Source: Pseudodesulfovibrio sp. (GTDB lineage Bacteria; Desulfobacterota; Desulfovibrionia; Desulfovibrionales; Desulfovibrionaceae). From it: 64,000 nt of DNA. Each line of letters starts with the position of its first letter. Position 1 is the first letter of the stretch. A program made the translations under genes and the position numbers. Shown in pieces: positions 1-9,567 of the stretch. Under the pieces are notes generated by a model. The model was given only the letters and a program-made list of their open reading frames with translations, was not told where the DNA came from and did not search any database. The stretch spans positions 248,001-312,000 of the forward strand of contig JAEINO010000001.1 in NCBI GenBank assembly GCA_016342345.1. Reading direction: 5' to 3'.

Positions 1-545
1 ACTGTTCCGTCATGGGGCAGGAAGCTCTGGAGCAAGCCATCAAAAACATGCGCGGAGAGGCTCCACCCAAGGCAGAACATTCTCACGAAGGCGAATTGAT
101 CTGTGAATGCTTCGGCATATTCGATGAAGAAATACTGCACGCCATAAAGGAAAACAATCTCAAGTCCGTTGAAGACATCACGAACTTCACCAAGGCTGGC
201 GGCGGCTGTGGCAAATGTATTGATGATCTGGAACGACTTCTTGCCGAAGCACAAGGGGAAGGCGTCTGCCCAACTCCATCAGATCAACCTTCTTTCCCGG
301 CCCAGGGCATGACCAACATCCAACGCATGCACCTTATTGAATCCGTTATCGACGATGAGATCCGCCCCATGCTCCAAGCCGATGGTGGCGATATCAGGCT
401 CATGGATATCGACCGCTCAACGGTTCTCGTCAAATTCATGGGCATGTGTTCCAATTGCCCATCCAGCCAATTAACTCTGCATAATGTGGTCGAAGCCAAA
501 CTTCAGGAAAAAGTCGATCCAGATCTGACAGTGAAGGAAGGATAA
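1..545 (+). CDS. nifU: NifU Fe-S cluster scaffold protein, 3' part
   Basis: This is the C-terminal part of a NifU-type scaffold on which [Fe-S] clusters are assembled from sulfur supplied by NifS. The frame is open to the left edge: the first codons read CSVMGQEAL, the conserved end of the IscU-like domain, so the internal ATG at 12 is not the true start. A central BFD-like [2Fe-2S] domain follows, with CEC and then GGGCGKC. The C-terminal NifU domain carries GGDIRL and CSNC, the cluster-transfer site. The gene ends 4 bp before nifS, which fits an operon. Modular NifU of this kind is the general Fe-S system in sulfate reducers and need not imply nitrogen fixation, as no nif structural gene is visible here. 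Confidence 0.93.
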   Translation, partial: CSVMGQEALEQAIKNMRGEAPPKAEHSHEGELICECFGIFDEEILHAIKENNLKSVEDITNFTKAGGGCGKCIDDLERLLAEAQGEGVCPTPSDQPSFPAQGMTNIQRMHLIESVIDDEIRPMLQADGGDIRLMDIDRSTVLVKFMGMCSNCPSSQLTLHNVVEAKLQEKVDPDLTVKEG

Positions 546-549
546 CTAC

Positions 550-1746
550 ATGAATACCATATATATGGACAATAACGCCACCACCCAAGTGGACCAAGCT
601 GTATTCGACGAGATGAAGCCGTTTTTCACGGAAATGTACGGCAATCCCTCCTCCATGCACCGATTTGGTGGACAAGTTGGCGTTCATCTCAAGAAGGCAC
701 GCCAACGCGTCGCCACGTTGCTCAACTGCGAGCCAGATGAAATAATCTTCACTTCCTGCGGGTCGGAGTCAGACAACACGGCTATCAGATCCGCTCTCAA
801 TGCCCAACCGAACAAACGGCACATCATCACAACCAGAGTGGAACATCCTGCCATCCTGAGTCTGTGCAAGTTCCTCAAAAAAAAGGAAGGGTATGATGTT
901 ACCTACCTTGGCACAGACGCACACGGCAGAATTGATCTTGATGATCTAAAAAACAGCATCCGCAAAGAGACCGCAATTATTTCAATAATGTGGGCCAACA
1001 ATGAGACTGGCAACATATATCCCATTGAAGAAATTGCCAAAATTGCCACGGACAATGGCGTCATATTCCATACTGATGCAGTCCAGGCCGTTGGAAAAAT
1101 TCCCATCGACTTAAAAAAGACCCCCATCGACATGCTGTCTCTTTCAGGCCATAAACTCCATGCCCCCAAAGGGGTTGGTGCACTCTTTGTGCGCAAGAAA
1201 CTCCCCTTCCGGCCATTTCTTATTGGAGGGCATCAGGAACGCAGTCGCCGTGCCGGAACAGAAAACACCACCGGTATCATCGCACTTGGAAAAGCTTGTG
1301 AACTGGCGCAAGATCACATGACAGCGGAAAACATCCAAGTCAAAGATCTCCGAGACAAACTGGAAACAGAACTGCTCAACAGCATCCCGGATAGCATTCT
1401 CAATGGAGACAAGGAAAACCGCCTGCCAAATACATCCAATATCTCATTTGGTTACGTCGAAGGCGAAGCCATCTTGCTCATGATGGACCAATTCGACATC
1501 TGCGCCAGTTCCGGGTCTGCCTGTACTTCCGGCAGTCTGGAACCGTCCCATGTCCTGCGTGCAATGGGCATTCCCTTCACATTTGCTCACGGTTCCATCA
1601 GATTCAGCCTGAGCCGTTTCAATACGGAACAGGAAGTCGACTTCGTTATTAAGACCATGCCCGATATCATCAAGAACCTGCGCAAGCTTTCTCCATTCTC
1701 CGCTGAAAAGGCAGCTCCGGCCTGCACCAAAAGTTATTCGGAGTAG
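550..1746 (+). CDS. nifS: NifS-type cysteine desulfurase
   Basis: A PLP enzyme of 398 residues that removes sulfur from L-cysteine, giving alanine and a protein persulfide for cluster assembly on NifU. The start is the ATG after GAAGGATAACTAC. Visible motifs are the N-terminal YMDNNATT, the PLP lysine K202 in SGHKLHAPKG, GGHQERSRRAGTENT, and the persulfide cysteine C325 in ASSGSACTSG. The short active-site loop and overall length fit the class I NifS/IscS group. It sits 4 bp after nifU and 3 bp before cysK, so cysteine made by CysE/CysK can feed the desulfurase from the same transcript. The assignment to the NifS family is firm; NifS versus IscS naming rests on the NifU partner. Confidence 0.95.
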   Translation: MNTIYMDNNATTQVDQAVFDEMKPFFTEMYGNPSSMHRFGGQVGVHLKKARQRVATLLNCEPDEIIFTSCGSESDNTAIRSALNAQPNKRHIITTRVEHPAILSLCKFLKKKEGYDVTYLGTDAHGRIDLDDLKNSIRKETAIISIMWANNETGNIYPIEEIAKIATDNGVIFHTDAVQAVGKIPIDLKKTPIDMLSLSGHKLHAPKGVGALFVRKKLPFRPFLIGGHQERSRRAGTENTTGIIALGKACELAQDHMTAENIQVKDLRDKLETELLNSIPDSILNGDKENRLPNTSNISFGYVEGEAILLMMDQFDICASSGSACTSGSLEPSHVLRAMGIPFTFAHGSIRFSLSRFNTEQEVDFVIKTMPDIIKNLRKLSPFSAEKAAPACTKSYSE

Positions 1747-1749
1747 ACA

Positions 1750-2670
1750 ATGAAAATAGCCAAAGACATGACTGAACTGGTAGGAGGCACTCCACTGGTT
1801 CAAATCAACAAACTCACGAAAGGACTTCCGGCCACAGTTGTCGCCAAACTGGAGTTCAACAATCCGTGTGGGTCAGTCAAGGACCGTATCGCAAAGAACA
1901 TGATCGAGACCACCATTGCCGAAGGGAAAATAACTGAGGACACAATCCTCGTGGAACCCACCAGCGGCAATACGGGAATTGGCCTGGCCTTTATCTGTGC
2001 CGTCAAAGACATCCGACTCATCCTGACCATGCCAGAAAATATGAGTGTCGAGCGACGCAAGCTCCTCAAGGGATTCGGGGCTGAAATCATATTGACCCCT
2101 GCTGATTTGGGCATGAAAGGCGCAATTGCCAAAGCACGAGAAATAGTTGAACAAAATGACAATGCATTCATGCCCATGCAATTTGAAAACCCGGCAAACC
2201 CCGAAATTCATCGTAAAACAACTGTCGAAGAAATATGGACAGATACGGATGGCAAGATAGACATTTTCGTTGCAGGCGTGGGGACTGGCGGCACCATTAC
2301 CGGCGTTGGTGAAGTGCTGAAAAACCGAAAACCCTCAATACATATCGTGGCCGTCGAGCCTGAGTCCTCCCCTGTCCTGTCAGGTGGCCTCCCGGCTCCC
2401 CACATGATTCAAGGTATCGGTGCCGGTTTTATCCCTGCAACCTTGAACACTAATATCGTTGATGAAATAATCAAGATAGATAACGAAACAGCCTTTGAGA
2501 CCGCCAAGAATCTGATCATGAAGGAGGGTATCCTTTGCGGAATCTCTTCCGGCGCAAACTGCGCAGCTGCTCTTGAGTTGGCGCAACGTGAAGAAAATGC
2601 TGGAAAAATGATCGTCTTCATCGTCTGTGATACAGGCGAACGGTACTTAAGCACTGCACTTTTTGAATAA
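1750..2670 (+). CDS. cysK: Cysteine synthase A (O-acetylserine sulfhydrylase)
   Basis: A PLP beta-family enzyme of 306 residues that makes cysteine from O-acetylserine and sulfide. K44 in NPCGSVKDR is the PLP Schiff-base lysine. [13 protein letters not shown] is the substrate loop, [10 protein letters not shown] binds the PLP phosphate, and GISSGAN lies near the C-terminus. Length matches CysK and there is no CBS extension as in cystathionine beta-synthase. It lies 3 bp after nifS and 12 bp before cysE, the enzyme that makes its substrate, so the operon links cysteine synthesis to Fe-S assembly. In a sulfate reducer sulfide is plentiful, so control at the CysE/O-acetylserine step is likely; this last point is inference. 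Confidence 0.95.
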   Translation: MKIAKDMTELVGGTPLVQINKLTKGLPATVVAKLEFNNPCGSVKDRIAKNMIETTIAEGKITEDTILVEPTSGNTGIGLAFICAVKDIRLILTMPENMSVERRKLLKGFGAEIILTPADLGMKGAIAKAREIVEQNDNAFMPMQFENPANPEIHRKTTVEEIWTDTDGKIDIFVAGVGTGGTITGVGEVLKNRKPSIHIVAVEPESSPVLSGGLPAPHMIQGIGAGFIPATLNTNIVDEIIKIDNETAFETAKNLIMKEGILCGISSGANCAAALELAQREENAGKMIVFIVCDTGERYLSTALFE

Positions 2671-2682
2671 GGAAAATCAAGC

Positions 2683-3603
2683 ATGACAGATGAAGACTAC
2701 ACGCTCGCCGATGTGGTGGCGCTGCTGGTCGAATCGGGCGACAGTGGGCCAACCTCACATCGCTACTCCGATGACATACCAATGCCATCCGTTGAAATTC
2801 TCTCGGAAATAGTCGAGAGTTTGCGATGCGTATTATTTCCAGGATATTATGGCCCTTCGGAAATAACACCGGACACCATGCCCTATTATATAGGCTCGAC
2901 TCTGGACCGTGTGGAACGCCAACTGGCCGACCAGATCAACCGCGGCTACTGCTTTATCTGTGACAAGACGGAAATTAACAAATGCGCTGACTGCAAGGCT
3001 CGCGCCAAACGCATGGCGCGTAAATTCATAACAAAACTCCCTGAAATCAGAACGCTGTTGCTTGCGGATGTGGAAGCCGCTTACGATGGAGACCCAGCTG
3101 CCAAGACCCATGGGGAAACCATCTTCTGCTATCCCTCGGTCAGAGCCTTGACCAATCATCGCATAGCCCATGAATTGTACAAACTCGGGGTGGATATCAT
3201 CCCCCGCATCATAGGGGAGATGGCTCATTCCGACACCGGCATCGACATGCATCCCGGTGCCACCATAGGCAAAAGTTTCTTCATGGATCATGGTACTGGA
3301 ACCGTCATCGGTGAAACCTGCATAATCGGAGACAATGTCCGTATTTATCAAGGGGTTACCCTTGGTGCAAAAAGTTTCCCCAAAGGTGATGACGATCGCC
3401 TGATAAAGGGACTCCCCCGCCATCCGATCGTTGAAGACGACGTCATCATCTATGCTGGTGCAACGATCCTTGGCCGCGTAACCATTGGGAAAGGTGCAGT
3501 TGTCGGCGGCAATGTCTGGATTACCAGAGATGTCCCGGCTGGAGCCCAGATTGTCCAATCCCGCGCCCTGCATCAATCATTTGTGGATGGTAGCGGAATC
3601 TAG
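2683..3603 (+). CDS. cysE: Serine O-acetyltransferase with Cys-rich N-terminal extension
   Basis: Makes O-acetylserine from serine and acetyl-CoA, the first committed step to cysteine. The C-terminal half is a left-handed beta-helix of hexapeptide repeats (about residues 185-295), with DMHPGA at 188-193 and the catalytic-type histidine H203 in MDHGTG. At 306 residues it is longer than the usual 170-275. The N-terminal part holds C90, C93, C101 and C104 in the pattern CX2CX7CX2C, which looks like a small metal knuckle and is not part of the standard fold. The ATG is preceded by AAGGAAAATCAAGC. A clear hairpin terminator follows the gene, closing the nifU-nifS-cysK-cysE operon. Confidence 0.92.
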   Translation: MTDEDYTLADVVALLVESGDSGPTSHRYSDDIPMPSVEILSEIVESLRCVLFPGYYGPSEITPDTMPYYIGSTLDRVERQLADQINRGYCFICDKTEINKCADCKARAKRMARKFITKLPEIRTLLLADVEAAYDGDPAAKTHGETIFCYPSVRALTNHRIAHELYKLGVDIIPRIIGEMAHSDTGIDMHPGATIGKSFFMDHGTGTVIGETCIIGDNVRIYQGVTLGAKSFPKGDDDRLIKGLPRHPIVEDDVIIYAGATILGRVTIGKGAVVGGNVWITRDVPAGAQIVQSRALHQSFVDGSGI

Positions 3604-3620
3604 AAGTTCAATAACAAGAA

Positions 3621-3653
3621 AAAGGAAGGATGGTATGCCATCCTTCCTTTTAT
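3621..3653 (+). terminator. Rho-independent terminator after cysE
   Basis: A perfect 13-bp stem (3621-3633 with 3638-3650) encloses the loop TATG. The right arm ends in TTT and runs on as TTATATT, so a short T tract follows. It closes the cysteine/Fe-S operon, and its A-rich left arm could also serve the convergent TPR gene. Confidence 0.85.
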
Positions 3654-3719
3654 ATTAAACGTATCAGCCAACCTTCAGGCCAACGCCCCAATCCTTATTC
3701 TTCCGACTATTTCCACAAA

Positions 3720-4346
3720 CTATTTATCAAGTCCTTTCAATAGATCAGAGACTTTCTGGCCTGTTGGAGTCTTGGCGTCGGGATCTATGACCAGAACCTG
3801 GTTCCAGGCCTTCGCTGCCCCGACCTTGTTATTGAGATCATGAAGATAGACTATTCCCATATTGAACCAGGATGTCACGTGCTTCGGATCAAGTGATACG
3901 GCATGACCAAAGGCATCAATGGATTTTTGAAATTGTTTCGTCCGCCGATACATGACACCGAGATCTGACCAGACACCAACCTTCATGGGAGACAACTCCA
4001 GGGCGCGCTCATAAGCCTGAACAGCTTTTTGCGAAAGATCATGGTCAAAACAGAAATTTCCAAGCTTGATCCATGCGTCAGCATTGGTGGGATTGGCGGC
4101 AGCCTCATTCTCAAGCTTTGCCAATGCAGCAGGATTAGCCGTATGCGGAGCAACTTCTTCCGGACCAGCCGTTGAAGATGAAACTGATTCCCGCTGTTGC
4201 TGCTGCCCAATATATATCATTGTAATGGTATTCCCAATGAAGGCTCCGCCAAACAAGGCCATCAGCACGAACAGGATGCACGACGATTTCTTAACATAAT
4301 GATCTTTCAATTCATCTACAATCCGCTCTCTTTTGTGAACTCCCAT
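3720..4346 (-). CDS. Membrane-anchored TPR-repeat protein
   Basis: A protein of 208 residues with a short basic N-terminus, one membrane segment (about residues 22-47), a low-complexity Ser/Ala/Pro linker, and then three TPR units (about 72-190). A typical repeat reads AWIKLGNFCFDHDLSQKAVQAYERALELSP. The start codon follows AAGGAGAAT at good spacing. The layout suggests a cytoplasmic-membrane protein with a TPR scaffold on one side, like the TPR proteins of cytochrome biogenesis or envelope complexes, but no specific partner can be named. It stands alone between convergent cysE and divergent ileS. Confidence 0.8.
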   Translation of the reverse strand: MGVHKRERIVDELKDHYVKKSSCILFVLMALFGGAFIGNTITMIYIGQQQQRESVSSSTAGPEEVAPHTANPAALAKLENEAAANPTNADAWIKLGNFCFDHDLSQKAVQAYERALELSPMKVGVWSDLGVMYRRTKQFQKSIDAFGHAVSLDPKHVTSWFNMGIVYLHDLNNKVGAAKAWNQVLVIDPDAKTPTGQKVSDLLKGLDK

Positions 4347-4557
4347 ATATTCTCCTTGAATTTATTTTCATCAAAAATGGTCAATTTATACTTTAGCAGA
4401 GGGTTCACCGATAGGCTAGTAGGAAATGCCCGGTTCCAGCTCAGCAATGCCCTGCAACACTTGACTTCCGGCCCATGTTATACCAGTCTACCTCGACTCA
4501 TTTAAACGGATACCATTCTCAAAGATAATATATCGTTCCCGGAGGATCGAAAAGCCA

Positions 4558-7371
4558 ATGAGCGACTATAAAAAGACCCTGCTTCTGCCCAAAACTAATT
4601 TCCCCATGAAGGCCAACCTCAAGCAACGTGAGCCTGAAATGCTCAAGTTCTGGGAAGAAAACAAGACCTATGACGAAATGATCGCTGCCGGAGACGAGAA
4701 CAACGAATACGTTCTCCACGATGGCCCACCCTATGCCAACGGCCATATTCACATGGGCACTGCTCTCAACAAGGTATTGAAGGACATCGTGGTCAAATCC
4801 CGCAACATGCAAGGCCAGAAGGCCCAATATGTACCGGGCTGGGATTGCCATGGTCTTCCCATTGAGCACAAGGTTGAACAGGAACTCAAGAAGAAGGATA
4901 AAGAGCTTGATACCCTGACTATTCGCAAAATTTGCCGTTCCTATGCCAGCAAATGGCTGGACACCCAGCGCAAGGAATTCAAACGCCTTGGCGTATTCGG
5001 CGTATGGGATGATCCGTACATGACCATGAAGCCGGAATACGAAGCTGCGACCGCCCGAGAACTTGGCCGGTTCATGGAACGCGATGGCGTTGTCCGAGGC
5101 AAAAAGCCTATCTACTGGTGCTGCGATTGCCGCACGGCCCTGGCCGAAGCCGAAGTCGAATATGAAGATCACACCTCACCATCTATCTATGTCCGTTTTC
5201 CCATGGCCGACGAAAGAGTCAAGGAAATCGCTGACATTGATGTAAACAAACTTTTCATCGCAATTTGGACCACCACTCCGTGGACCATTCCAGATAACAT
5301 GGGCGTGGCTGTTCACCCCAACTTCGACTACGCACTTGTCGAAGTTAACGACGAATACTACATTCTGGCCGAAGGACTGCTTGAGGACTGCGCCACCAGA
5401 TTCGGATGGGAGTCCCCCAAGACACTGGCTATCGTCAGTGGTTCCAAACTCGAAGGACTCAAAGCCAAGCACCCAATTTACGATCGGGAATCCCCTGTTG
5501 TCCTGGCCGACTACGTCACACTGGAAACCGGTACAGGTTGTGTCCACACTGCCCCAGGCCATGGTCGCGAAGACTTTGAAACCGGCCTCAAATATGGACT
5601 GGAAATTTACTCGCCCATGAATGACCGAGGTGAATTCCTGCCAGAGGTCGAGCACTTCGCAGGGCTGAATGTCTGGGACGCCAACCCCAAGGTCATCGAG
5701 AAGCTCACAGAACTTGGCAACCTGCTGGCTTCCGAAGACATTACCCATTCATATCCTCATTGCTGGCGGTGTAAAAAACCCGTCATATTCCGTGCAACAA
5801 CGCAGTGGTTCATCGGCATGGACGAGAACAACCTGCGCAAACGTGCGCTTGACGCCATCCGCAACGATGTCAATTGGGTACCAGCCTGGGGTGAAGAACG
5901 AATTTATAACATGATCGAAAACCGGCCTGATTGGTGTATCTCACGCCAGCGCAATTGGGGCGTACCCATTTCTGCACTGATCTGCGAAGATTGTGACGAA
6001 ACATGGTTTGACGCTCAATGGGTCTATGATATCTGCGACAAATACGCCGAACACGAAACCGGATGCGACTACTGGTTCGAGGCTCCGCTGGAGGAAATCG
6101 TACCCAAGGGACTGAAATGTGCCAAATGCGGCGGAACCCATTGGAAACGTGAAACCGACATTCTGGATGTCTGGTTCGATTCCGGCACAAGCTATGCCGC
6201 AGTCGTTGAACAGCGCAAGGAAACACGTTTCCCCGCAGATTTGTACCTGGAAGGTTCGGATCAGCATCGCGGCTGGTTCCACAGTTCCCTGCTGGCCTCT
6301 GTCGGCACTCGTGACACACCTCCGTACAAGACTGTCCTGACTCACGGCTACGTCGTTGATGCTGATGGACGCAAGATGTCAAAATCCATAGGCAATGTTC
6401 TCGCTCCTCAGGAAATCATCGATAAATACGGTGCTGAAATCCTGCGCATGTGGGTCTCGGCATCCAATTATCAGGAAGATATCCGTATCTCCGACGAAAC
6501 GTTGAACCGATTGGTTGACGCTTATCGTCGTATCAGAAACACGTGCCGCTACCTGCTCTCCAATCTGAATGACTTCGAACCGAAGAATAAAGTAGCAGTC
6601 AAAGACATGCTGCCCCTTGATCGCTATGCACTGGATATGGTCTCACGTCACCATGCAAACATTCAGGAAGCATACAAGAGCTTTGAATTCCACAAAGTTT
6701 ACCACACTGTGCACAATCTTTGCGTGGTTGATCTTTCTGCATTCTACCTGGATATACTCAAGGATCGCCTGTACGTTGAAGAGCAGGAAGGGATAAAACG
6801 ACGGTCGGCTCAGACTGTCCTGTGGCAGACCCTGCTGATGCTGCTTCAGGATATGGCGCCAGTTCTGTCATTCACGGCAGAAGAGGCTTTCCAGAATCTG
6901 CCCGATGCAATCAAGAACAATCTGCCCCAGAGCAAGACCGTTTTTGCCCTGCGCTTCAAACCTGAAGCCACCGGCATGACCGACGAGGAACGGAGCCGTT
7001 GGGAACAACTGGTCACAGTCCGTGCCGAGGTCAACAAATCCATTGAACCAAAACGCAAAGACCGTGTAATCGGTAAATCCCTGGACGCTCAGGTAACACT
7101 CTACACAACAGAAGGAATTCGGAACCTCATCGCCTCAGATGATATAGATCCACGTGAATTCTTCATTGTCTCCAAGCTGACACTTGAAGATATTGCAAAT
7201 GCTCCGGCAGATGCCTTCCAAAGCGATGAAGTCGAAAACCTCAAGATCTCAGTAGAACCTGCAACTGGCGACAAGTGTGAACGCTGTTGGCGCATCAGTG
7301 AGGACCTCGGAACCGATGCACAATTCCCTGACGCCTGTCCGCGTTGCACTGAAGTCCTGAAAACACTGTAA
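4558..7371 (+). CDS. ileS: Isoleucyl-tRNA synthetase
   Basis: A class I synthetase of 937 residues that charges tRNA-Ile and edits misactivated valine. The HIGH-type motif is GHIHMG at 62-67 in the first Rossmann half and the KMSKS loop is at 606-610. The CP1 editing domain lies between them with [10 protein letters not shown]. The C-terminus carries a zinc site (CERCWR and CPRC). The bacterial type is clear from length and this zinc tail. The start follows CCCGGAGGATCG. It heads a run of seven same-strand genes ending with cheZ; ileS followed by lspA is a widespread bacterial order. I saw no T-box-like leader in the roughly 200 bp upstream. Confidence 0.97.
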   Translation: MSDYKKTLLLPKTNFPMKANLKQREPEMLKFWEENKTYDEMIAAGDENNEYVLHDGPPYANGHIHMGTALNKVLKDIVVKSRNMQGQKAQYVPGWDCHGLPIEHKVEQELKKKDKELDTLTIRKICRSYASKWLDTQRKEFKRLGVFGVWDDPYMTMKPEYEAATARELGRFMERDGVVRGKKPIYWCCDCRTALAEAEVEYEDHTSPSIYVRFPMADERVKEIADIDVNKLFIAIWTTTPWTIPDNMGVAVHPNFDYALVEVNDEYYILAEGLLEDCATRFGWESPKTLAIVSGSKLEGLKAKHPIYDRESPVVLADYVTLETGTGCVHTAPGHGREDFETGLKYGLEIYSPMNDRGEFLPEVEHFAGLNVWDANPKVIEKLTELGNLLASEDITHSYPHCWRCKKPVIFRATTQWFIGMDENNLRKRALDAIRNDVNWVPAWGEERIYNMIENRPDWCISRQRNWGVPISALICEDCDETWFDAQWVYDICDKYAEHETGCDYWFEAPLEEIVPKGLKCAKCGGTHWKRETDILDVWFDSGTSYAAVVEQRKETRFPADLYLEGSDQHRGWFHSSLLASVGTRDTPPYKTVLTHGYVVDADGRKMSKSIGNVLAPQEIIDKYGAEILRMWVSASNYQEDIRISDETLNRLVDAYRRIRNTCRYLLSNLNDFEPKNKVAVKDMLPLDRYALDMVSRHHANIQEAYKSFEFHKVYHTVHNLCVVDLSAFYLDILKDRLYVEEQEGIKRRSAQTVLWQTLLMLLQDMAPVLSFTAEEAFQNLPDAIKNNLPQSKTVFALRFKPEATGMTDEERSRWEQLVTVRAEVNKSIEPKRKDRVIGKSLDAQVTLYTTEGIRNLIASDDIDPREFFIVSKLTLEDIANAPADAFQSDEVENLKISVEPATGDKCERCWRISEDLGTDAQFPDACPRCTEVLKTL

Positions 7372-7383
7372 GCCTGTACAAAT

Positions 7384-7869
7384 ATGAATCGTTATACGTT
7401 GGCATCCATTTGGGCGGTGGGCATGATCGCGCTCGACCAGGCCACCAAGCTATGGGTGTCCAACGTTATGGAAGTCTGGACAGGTAAACAGGTAATTCCC
7501 GGCTTTTTTAACCTCGTACACGTACTCAATAGAGGCGCGGCATGGGGTTTTCTGGATAGCGAAACCATTGATTGGCAAAGACCTCTGTTCATTGCCATCA
7601 CGTTCATTGCGCTTGGCTTCATCGTCTACATGCTCAAAACAACCAACAAATCAGACACATGGATGATTACAGGCCTTGGACTCATAGCAGGTGGGGCAGT
7701 CGGCAATCTCATTGACCGCATCCGTTTGGGCGTGGTTGTTGATTTTCTGGATTTTTACGTAAATACAGCCCATTGGCCGGCATTCAATATTGCTGACTGC
7801 GCCCTGACTATCGGTGCCGGTTGCATTCTTCTTTCCATGTTCTTGAACCGAAACGCGGAAACGGATTAA
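7384..7869 (+). CDS. lspA: Lipoprotein signal peptidase (signal peptidase II)
   Basis: An inner-membrane aspartyl protease of 161 residues that cleaves the signal peptide of lipid-modified prolipoproteins. The catalytic aspartates are D111 in GNLIDR and D138 in FNIADC, which match D114 and D141 of the E. coli enzyme. NRGAAWGF near residue 55 is the conserved asparagine-bearing segment. Four hydrophobic helices are visible. It follows ileS by 12 bp, a common linkage. Its substrates in this window would include the CpoB-like protein, the PpiC lipoprotein, the ABC binding protein and the unknown lipoprotein at 46 kb. Confidence 0.95.
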   Translation: MNRYTLASIWAVGMIALDQATKLWVSNVMEVWTGKQVIPGFFNLVHVLNRGAAWGFLDSETIDWQRPLFIAITFIALGFIVYMLKTTNKSDTWMITGLGLIAGGAVGNLIDRIRLGVVVDFLDFYVNTAHWPAFNIADCALTIGAGCILLSMFLNRNAETD

Positions 7870-7900
7870 CCCTCTTTCCGATTTACAAGGAGCATTAACA

Positions 7901-8128
7901 ATGTTCGCGAATATATCTGCAGTAACTCCGACACAATGGATCATCGTTCTCTCTGCGGTCGCTGTCTGTTTTTGCTTCAGTGCCTGGACGATTCTTGATG
8001 CCTGGAAACGGGACTTTGAATCCGGCAATGAAAAAGTTTTATGGATGCAGATATGTATTTTCATTCCCATTCTCGGTTCTCTCGCGTATATTTTCTTCGG
8101 TAAAAAGAGAGGAAACCCACGCATATGA
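7901..8128 (+). CDS. Small membrane protein with PLDc_N-like domain
   Basis: A 75-residue protein with two hydrophobic helices and the pattern AWTILDAWKRDF followed by IPILGSLAYIFFGKKR. This matches the short phospholipase-D nuclease N-terminal domain (PLDc_N), often found as a stand-alone inner-membrane protein. Its role is not known. The start follows ACAAGGAGCATTAACA, a strong ribosome site, and the stop overlaps the start of the CpoB-like gene in ATGA, so the two are likely translated together. Confidence 0.72.
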   Translation: MFANISAVTPTQWIIVLSAVAVCFCFSAWTILDAWKRDFESGNEKVLWMQICIFIPILGSLAYIFFGKKRGNPRI

Positions 8129-9045
8129 ATAAAATAGCACACAATTTCAGCCTGATACTGGCATTCATCGCACTTTCCATGTTTTTTGGATGTGTGACCA
8201 AGACAGACATGGAAACCATGCAACTGGAACGCCAACAGGACGTGAACAGAGTCAAACAACTTGAAGCAGAGTTGGAAGAGTCCAAAAAACTCCTCAAGCA
8301 GGACATCGAAAAATCCCAATCCCCTGTCCGTGAAAGGGCTGCTGACATGTGGGCTGAAATTCAATCTCTGAGAGCGGATTTCGCAAAACTTCGTGGAGAA
8401 ATAGACACAATCAATATCCGCATGGATCGCCAGATGGGTGATTCGAACTCCACCATGACAATGGGAAATCTTGATGAACATATTAAAGAAATTGAATTTG
8501 CCCTGGAAAACCAGCTTCAAATCGATCTCCCCAAGGTCCGCGAAGAAAGAGCTGCTGCCCTGATTGCAACATCCGCTGCTGCAACCACACTTTCTGATTC
8601 CAATGCAACCGAAACAATTGCAGCCGCTCAACCCGGGCCTGCAACAGAATCCGCTCCCAAAGCCAACACCGATCCGGCAAAAGCTCTTTATGACAAAGCC
8701 TACGCTCTCTACAAGAGCGGCAAATATGAAAAGGCACGGTCGTACTGGGCTGAATTCGCTGACACGTTCAAGGGAAACTCTTATTCAGCCAGCGCAGTCT
8801 TTTGGCAAGGCCAGTGTTATTACAAACTAAAAGACTATGCCCGAGCCGTCATTCTCTTTGAAGACGTTATTGAAAAACATAAAAAGAGTTCCAAATACAA
8901 AGCCGCTCTGCTCAAGGCCGGATATTCTTGGAACTATCTCGGAAAACCTGAACTGGCCAAAATGCGAATGACGGAAATCATCAAAAAATTTCCTAAATCC
9001 GTGGAAGCCACACAGGCAAAGCGTACTCTCGACAAAATGAAATAG
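8125..9045 (+). CDS. CpoB/YbgF-like lipoprotein with coiled coil and TPR
   Basis: A periplasmic lipoprotein of 306 residues. The signal peptide ends in the lipobox FFGC, so C23 would be lipidated. Residues about 28-150 form a heptad-rich coiled coil, then comes an Ala/Thr/Pro linker, and the C-terminal 120 residues are TPR/YbgF-type repeats starting at DPAKALYDKAYALYKSGKYEKA. This is the plan of CpoB (YbgF), which links the Tol-Pal system and peptidoglycan synthesis at division; E. coli CpoB is not a lipoprotein, so that detail differs. No tol or pal gene is nearby, so the Tol link is family knowledge only. It overlaps the upstream gene by 4 bp. Confidence 0.75.
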   Translation: MNKIAHNFSLILAFIALSMFFGCVTKTDMETMQLERQQDVNRVKQLEAELEESKKLLKQDIEKSQSPVRERAADMWAEIQSLRADFAKLRGEIDTINIRMDRQMGDSNSTMTMGNLDEHIKEIEFALENQLQIDLPKVREERAAALIATSAAATTLSDSNATETIAAAQPGPATESAPKANTDPAKALYDKAYALYKSGKYEKARSYWAEFADTFKGNSYSASAVFWQGQCYYKLKDYARAVILFEDVIEKHKKSSKYKAALLKAGYSWNYLGKPELAKMRMTEIIKKFPKSVEATQAKRTLDKMK

Positions 9046-9105
9046 AAATCAACGGGCTTGTGATGGTCCGCCACACTGTCCCATATTCAAGAATCAGGAT
9101 ATCCC

Positions 9106-9549
9106 ATGAAAGAAATTGTCAAAAGCTTTAGAAAAATTGTCTATCTGTCCTTCCCGCCAGAAGTTTCCGGTCGTCCGGTGGTCTGCAACCTGACTCGACT
9201 GTTCGACCTCAGCTTCAACATTTTAAAAGCAGACATCAGCCCTCGTCACGAAGGAACCATGACATTGGAACTCTCGGGCCTGGAAGTCGATTTTCACAAA
9301 GGCATTGGCTACCTCAAGGAAAACGGCATCCGAATTACACCGGTGGCCCACAAGATTTTCCGCAATGAAGAATCCTGCATCCATTGCGGTCTGTGTACCG
9401 CCATGTGTCCCACAGATGCCCTGCTTTTGGACAAGAATACTAAAACCGTTGTTTTTGACGTAGACAAATGCTCGGCATGCGGTATGTGTACTCGCGTATG
9501 CCCGGTCAAGGCCATGACACTTGATCTCGAAGAAAACGGAAGACAATAA
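9106..9549 (+). CDS. NIL-domain protein with two 4Fe-4S clusters
   Basis: A 147-residue protein with an N-terminal NIL domain (about residues 5-75), a ligand-binding fold first seen in methionine ABC ATPases. The C-terminal ferredoxin domain has two CX2CX2CX3C motifs, CIHCGLCTAMCP and CSACGMCTRVCP, suited to two [4Fe-4S] clusters. NIL-ferredoxins are common in anaerobes, and some have been tied to sulfur-amino-acid or homocysteine metabolism. The role here is not established. It sits between the CpoB-like gene and the PilZ gene, and the start follows CAGGATATCCC. Confidence 0.82.
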   Translation: MKEIVKSFRKIVYLSFPPEVSGRPVVCNLTRLFDLSFNILKADISPRHEGTMTLELSGLEVDFHKGIGYLKENGIRITPVAHKIFRNEESCIHCGLCTAMCPTDALLLDKNTKTVVFDVDKCSACGMCTRVCPVKAMTLDLEENGRQ

Positions 9550-9567
9550 AACCGCGCGGGGAAATTC

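Noticed and set aside
1-1746. Nitrogen fixation locus
   Set aside because: Only nifU and nifS are present; both are general Fe-S assembly genes in this group, and they sit with cysK and cysE rather than nifHDK.
2833-3576. 247-codon minus-strand frame
   Set aside because: Shadow of cysE.
4347-4557. T-box or other leader element before ileS
   Set aside because: No T-box sequence or leader terminator could be seen; a TTGACT at 4461 has no -10 box at usable spacing.
7651-8631. 326-codon minus-strand frame
   Set aside because: Spans lspA, the PLDc_N-like gene and the CpoB-like gene on the other strand; Cys/His-rich by chance, without motifs.
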